Source: SIG77 sp045589595
Lineage (GTDB): Bacteria > Verrucomicrobiota > Lentisphaeria > Victivallales > UBA1829
NCBI GenBank assembly: GCA_045589595.1
Contig: JAZNPK010000001.1
Location: forward strand, 26,861-90,860
Length of the DNA: 64,000 nucleotides
Direction: 5' to 3'
Shown: positions 61,401 through 64,000 of the stretch, piece by piece
Layout of the letters: each line of letters opens with the position of its first letter
How positions within the stretch are numbered: position 1 is the first letter of the stretch
Notes under the pieces: generated by a model
What the model was told of the DNA's origin: nothing
What the model saw: the letters and a program-made list of their open reading frames with translations, nothing else
Database searches by the model: none
Program-made: the position numbers and the translations under genes

Positions 61401-61546
61401 ACAGCTATCTGCCGCTGGTCAAAGCGGATATGGATGCTGAAACCATCAACAAAGTGTTTGATGAAGCTGTGTATCAGTGGAACGAAATCGAATTCATCGT
61501 CGATAAACTTTACAGCGATTACATGGCGGAAAAACTCTTTGAATAA
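58463..61546 (+). CDS. Exported TPR protein with CBM9-like C-terminal domain (module 2)
   Basis: 1027 residues from ATG 58463 (AGGTGA ahead); an ATG at 58442 overlaps the previous stop but would spoil the signal peptide. Signal peptide to about residue 28 ('SMVAALMTMMAHASA'). A long helical TPR-like part (about 45-700) includes 'LRVKGYGLMIDGAIAQQKPEKALELIETYL' and 'YAEREDFAAAEKLVKDALAI'. The beta-sandwich near 735-930 contains 'FLVTDVTTGDRGAAI' and 'AYEMYFAPGENQPH', and the helical end 'LPLVKADMDAETINKVFDEAVYQWNEIEFIVDKLY' matches the module 1 protein. It lacks the TolA-like Ala/Lys helix of copy 1 and is about 220 residues longer. Function not established. Confidence 0.78.
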   Translation: MKYMKYCSILSASMVAALMTMMAHASAADNAAAASFKEYDQTRAKLQANKVTEKKAPFTKEQAEIDKKLNAVRSQILGKQYEDGVKVVNEILAIQDLPIDLRVKGYGLMIDGAIAQQKPEKALELIETYLKTPGLSSAQKAWLLRCQSNTFQRLKKFREALDVLLVRLNCDITDNDAFRTKLEIIRLLEQTGDRPLAIAYTEDMVKNTADDNQKAECLYRLIQLYTRTDIPKALEYIPAYAAAVKDSSKVAAAKLMVAASYDRTKMKDNCAICLTVIQDDTVNQNIRTNAFNQYLGTYSYWSRIGSYSRNWPFDFEAVIKLAEENILSIKDLSDNNYANVIQKLMETAHNRINNPDYSEKYAKLLLARNGIMPHFKVKAVQILTQIYAEREDFAAAEKLVKDALAIEKLSMGDKVNLCKQYAKIMTWQEKCDDAVKFLEDLAAKSDAATGKQIKIVIANTYADFDRKEDVIRISRELKDYSREVRSVYPEDQAAARAVAQKWLDDQTLDPSTRANALQYFLGDNDADRAVRKKYAEFFRFLQTKPMAVREVFSAIIQTIKLAATGGNYAHVFELREILLANDVEKIDSEYAWLMLDAFAVSGKYKDAAEFVKHPFIGSASTISPLKMPERYMLRFCGAMLPELEDKKGSFKKFYDSYQFPADITQKQKSEVLLRAGSFAMNAKKFTAAEEIFQVYESLFKKDEKKVYNVKFVDTPIGDMKGFLSIKDAPVIHYMDRKYGGNMDFLVTDVTTGDRGAAIQNAGKAQQNKPTALQIACDEYGVHMLFTAYDDKAADIKAGLVSAGAYEMYFAPGENQPHFCFLPDLSNGTNSTWDATYNSHRHRLVDNDEDAVKKARLKTQHEFTADGYRYYMSLSWEAFYDKLPVDGYTWNFDNIHWSRFGGHSWNGVKTLHGRDSWGELAFEISPEQLLRIKRNIIYSARKDYLKEKVTTHHYYGAVDRMKAEKPEFYEKCVADLIKKLDSYLPLVKADMDAETINKVFDEAVYQWNEIEFIVDKLYSDYMAEKLFE

Positions 61547-61566
61547 GAGTCGTTTCCAGACAGGTG

Positions 61567-61597
61567 AAAACCGGCACTTTCAGGTGCCGGTTTTTTT
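61567..61597 (+). terminator. Intrinsic terminator of module 2
   Basis: CCGGCAC (61571-61577) pairs with GTGCCGG (61584-61590), extended by four A-T pairs, six-base loop, followed by seven T residues. 21 bases after the stop. Confidence 0.9.
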
Positions 61598-61677
61598 ATG
61601 CCCGGATATCGGAGAACGGCACAAAAAAAGGGGATCGCTCAGCACGGTCCCCGCAGAATGTCCTGCCGTACAAAAAA

Positions 61678-62532
61678 TTATTTGTCCGCGTATTTTGCTT
61701 CCGCCTTGTCGATCAGTTTCCGCAGATAGATGATCGTTTTCATAATATCCCGGATCTGCTGCGGACCGCCGATCTCCCGTTCAATGATCAGATCGCCTTC
61801 GTAGCCCATCTCTTTCAGTTTCGGGATCAGTTTGCTGTACTGGCTTCTGCCTTTGCCCACAGGAACTTGGCGTCCCAGATTTCTGCCGTTGGTCGGGTAC
61901 AGACCGTCTTTCGCGTGGAGACAGCGCACATACTTGCCGAAGACTTCCAGAGCATCCAGCGGATTGGCTTTTCCGTAAAGGATCACATTCGCCGTATCAA
62001 AGTTGATGCCCAGATTGTCCAAGCCCAGATCTTCAATGGTGCGCAGCAGCGTCGTAGGCGTTTCCTGTCCCGTTTCAAACCAGAAATCCAGCCCCTTCTT
62101 CTGACAGTACGCCGCAACTTCACCGATGGCGTCCAGCGTGCCCTGATACAGCGGATCCGTGGGGGATTCGGGGATGAAACCGCAATGCGTCACAATGGCG
62201 GGCGTACCGAGCCATTCCGCAAAATCCGCGCCCCTCTTCAGTTCTTCGATCCGCTGTTTCCGGTATTCAGGCGGAACCAGCCCCAGTGTGGAGGGACCTT
62301 CTGTAAAGTTCCAGACCGCCGGTCCGGAATAACCGGTCCAGAGTGAGTTGACGCGGATCCCGCTTTCTTTCGCATACTTCTTGAGGAGCTTCGCGTTTGC
62401 TTTTGTCCAGAGTGAAACATCCCAGTTGCAGATCTGGGTCACTTCAACACCGTGACTGACGATTTGCGGAAAGGGATTCTTCATTTCACAGATACTGGAA
62501 ATAACGCCGACGATCATTTTTTTTGTCTTCAT
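61678..62532 (-). CDS. Xylose isomerase-like TIM barrel (sugar phosphate isomerase/epimerase family)
   Basis: 284 residues from ATG 62532 (GGAG with 9-base spacing); the open frame upstream has no family sequence. AP_endonuc_2-type barrel: 'GVISSICEMKNPFPQIVSHGVEVTQICNWD' at the start, 'AIVTHCGFIPESP' near 117, 'FWFETGQETPTTLLR' near 153 (metal-binding Glu), 'GINFDTANVILYG' near 176 (Asp), 'VRCLHAKDGLYP' near 203 (His and Asp), and 'GDLIIEREIGG' near 244 (final Glu). These are the expected metal-site residues for sugar isomerases or epimerases. No signal peptide. The substrate cannot be read from sequence. Confidence 0.85.
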   Translation of the reverse strand: MKTKKMIVGVISSICEMKNPFPQIVSHGVEVTQICNWDVSLWTKANAKLLKKYAKESGIRVNSLWTGYSGPAVWNFTEGPSTLGLVPPEYRKQRIEELKRGADFAEWLGTPAIVTHCGFIPESPTDPLYQGTLDAIGEVAAYCQKKGLDFWFETGQETPTTLLRTIEDLGLDNLGINFDTANVILYGKANPLDALEVFGKYVRCLHAKDGLYPTNGRNLGRQVPVGKGRSQYSKLIPKLKEMGYEGDLIIEREIGGPQQIRDIMKTIIYLRKLIDKAEAKYADK

Positions 62533-62614
62533 ACTGTCTTTCTCCAGCGGGGCGGCGTCATCGGTTTCAGCCACCGCCCCCGTATTTTAAGGAACGGTTT
62601 TTCTGTTGACTTTT

Positions 62615-64000
62615 TCAGGCAAACTCCACTTCCATCATTTCAGCAAGTGCTTCATCAAACTCATCCATACAGGCGGATGCCCGGCTCAACTGGATATCCA
62701 GGATCTCGCTTTCATCACCGAATTTGCGCAGATGTTCTTCGTCCACATGGTTATGGAGAAGATCGCCGCCGTCACGGTGTCCGAGGGAATCGCTGATGGC
62801 ATTTTCGCCGTCGCGGATGCCGAGAGAGGTCATCGCGCCGTCGGGGCTGATGGTGGTGACATCGCCGCTGAAACGGAGCAGATCGGAGACCGGTCTGCGG
62901 TTGCGCATGCTGTCGTCCACACCGGCGGGATGCTGATCCGCAAGTCCTGCCGCTGCGCTGTGCGTGTTCCGCAGTTCCGCGCTGAGCATCAGGGAGAGAT
63001 CCGCAGGATTCTGATAACTGGTGCTGCTGATCGGGAGCTGTGCATTGTACGGCTTCAGATGCTGTTCGCTTGTCAGCGTATATGCCGCACTGGTCTGGTT
63101 GATGGAGAGACCGTTGGCGGAATCCTGCTCGCTGTTCTGACCTTCTGCCGTCTGTTCAATGGTGAGGATGCCGGGCACATAAGTGATGTCGAAGTTCGCC
63201 GTCACATCTCTGCCTGCCGCATCTCTGATCACGGCATTGCTGACGCTGACCGTGTAGGTTCCCGCCATTTTTCCGCCTTCACCGAATACCGCAGTATCGA
63301 TGGACTGTCCTGCCGGAAGATTTTCCGCCGTGGCAGATTCAAGGGTGTAGCCTTTGCCGTCATAGGGTACCGTCCGGTCATCAGCGGTCACGGTTACGGC
63401 GCGTTTGGCAATGGTGAGTTTGCCGTCCACATAAGTGATGTCGTAGTTCGCGGTCACATCCGCGCCCGTTGCGTCAAAGATGACTGCATCGCTGACAGTC
63501 ACGGCGTATTCGCCCACATCCGTACCGCCGTTGCCGAAGGCCGCACTGTTGAGGGTGTGTCCGGCAACTGCGCCCGTGATGGTCGCGTTGGAGATGGTCT
63601 GTTCCGCACCGTTGTAGATGACGCCCAGCTCTTCCCCTGTAACGGTCACCGCCAGTTTATTGATGGTGATCTTGCCATCGGTGTAAGTGATGTCGTAGTT
63701 CGGGGTCACATCCGCGCCCGCCGCGTCAAAGATGACAGCATCGCTGACAGTCACGGCGTATTCGCCCACATCCGTACCGCCGTTGCCGAAGGTCGCACTG
63801 TTGAGGGTGTGTCCGGCAACCGCGCCCGTGATGGTCGCGTTGGAGATGGTCTGTTCCGTGCCGTTGTAGATGACGCCCAGCTCTTCCCCTGTGACGGTCA
63901 CCGCCAGTTTATTGATGGTGAGCTTACCATCGGTGTAAGTGATGTCGTAGTTCGCGGTAACATCCGCGCCCGTTGCGTCAACGATGACTGCATCGCTGAC
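62615..64000 (-). CDS. MBG-repeat surface protein, C-terminal part (cut by window edge)
   Basis: 461 residues visible; the frame remains open to the last base of the window, so the start lies beyond it. Most of it is tandem MBG/YDG-type Ig-like repeats: an 84-residue unit starting 'VTVTGEELGVIYNG' and ending 'NYDITYTDGKITINK' occurs at 63650-63901 and 63398-63649, with a partial unit at 63902-64000 and a diverged one at about 63150-63397. The last 180 residues are not repeated, rich in Ser, Asp and His, and end in an acidic helix. Such repeats form stalks in large exported adhesins or hemagglutinin-like proteins. No anchoring or autotransporter domain is visible at the C-terminus. Confidence 0.85.
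   Translation of the reverse strand, partial: VSDAVIVDATGADVTANYDITYTDGKLTINKLAVTVTGEELGVIYNGTEQTISNATITGAVAGHTLNSATFGNGGTDVGEYAVTVSDAVIFDAAGADVTPNYDITYTDGKITINKLAVTVTGEELGVIYNGAEQTISNATITGAVAGHTLNSAAFGNGGTDVGEYAVTVSDAVIFDATGADVTANYDITYVDGKLTIAKRAVTVTADDRTVPYDGKGYTLESATAENLPAGQSIDTAVFGEGGKMAGTYTVSVSNAVIRDAAGRDVTANFDITYVPGILTIEQTAEGQNSEQDSANGLSINQTSAAYTLTSEQHLKPYNAQLPISSTSYQNPADLSLMLSAELRNTHSAAAGLADQHPAGVDDSMRNRRPVSDLLRFSGDVTTISPDGAMTSLGIRDGENAISDSLGHRDGGDLLHNHVDEEHLRKFGDESEILDIQLSRASACMDEFDEALAEMMEVEFA
63398..63901 (-). repeat. Two near-identical 252-base tandem repeats
   Basis: The units 63650-63901 and 63398-63649 are almost the same at the DNA level (for example the block at about 63505 recurs at about 63757, exactly 252 bases later). 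A further partial copy fills 63902-64000. They encode the MBG-type repeats. Confidence 0.88.

Noticed and set aside
1..64000. tRNA, rRNA, CRISPR array or replication origin
   Set aside because: I looked for T-loop GTTCRA patterns, rRNA cores, regularly spaced repeats and DnaA-box clusters by eye and found none that hold up.

Overview
The window looks like a chromosomal segment of a Gram-negative bacterium of the PVC group, most likely Lentisphaerota (Victivallis-like). This placement is an inference from gene content: exported proteins of the DUF4838 and DUF4091 families, exported TPR/beta-sandwich proteins, many glycoside hydrolases, a LacI regulator and MBG-repeat surface protein, with lipoproteins and a type VI secretion system (T6SS) that require an outer membrane. 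No rRNA, tRNA or CRISPR array was seen.

Layout. 1-2179: 3' part of a GH78 alpha-L-rhamnosidase, cut by the left edge. 2774-25044: one complete T6SS operon in a single orientation: tssA, tssB, tssC, hcp, (attenuator), tssE, tssF, tssG, clpV, PAAR, vgrG, two genes of unknown function, a tssJ-like lipoprotein, tssK, tssL, tssM, then a strong terminator. 25272-29282: an M20 deacylase/peptidase and a secreted clan GH-A hydrolase with a compensated frameshift. 29283-33140: AT-rich, disturbed DNA with gene remnants, a tight four-gene operon of one lipoprotein and three small membrane proteins of unknown function, and an IS3-type transposase fragment fused to a 5'-truncated araC gene. 33145-38984: a GNAT acetyltransferase, the dTDP-L-rhamnose operon (rmlB-A-C-D) and a divergent GT2 glycosyltransferase followed by a strongly structured intergenic region. 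39028-62532: carbohydrate catabolism: a GH39-like enzyme, two copies of a DUF4091 + TPR/CBM9-like two-gene module (40617-44964 on the minus strand, 56514-61546 on the plus strand), a BNR sialidase-like enzyme, a five-gene operon (PL22-like lyase, two DUF4838 proteins, a small exported protein, a GH20-like enzyme), a LacI regulator, and a xylose-isomerase-like TIM barrel. 62615-64000: C-terminal part of an MBG-repeat surface protein, cut by the right edge.

How it works together. The T6SS operon encodes every core part of a contractile injection machine plus its own spike; the long VgrG C-terminal extension and the two unknown genes behind it are the best candidates for cargo, immunity or adaptor functions. 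The sugar genes fit scavenging of complex glycans (rhamnose-, hexosamine-, uronate- and possibly sialic-acid-like residues). A CG-centred palindrome inside the promoter of the five-gene operon, and another upstream of the second DUF4091 module, flank the lacI gene and suggest local LacI control. Promoters can be recognised as TTGACA-like and TATTGT/TATCTT-like boxes with 16-17 bp spacing; the T6SS and glycosyltransferase promoters are alike, and both leaders carry the same 16-base element.

The most unusual signals are the duplicated DUF4091/TPR-CBM9 module, the T6SS accessory genes, the four-gene envelope operon at 30.1-31.8 kb, the hairpin-rich RNA candidate at 38.79-38.98 kb and the shared leader element.
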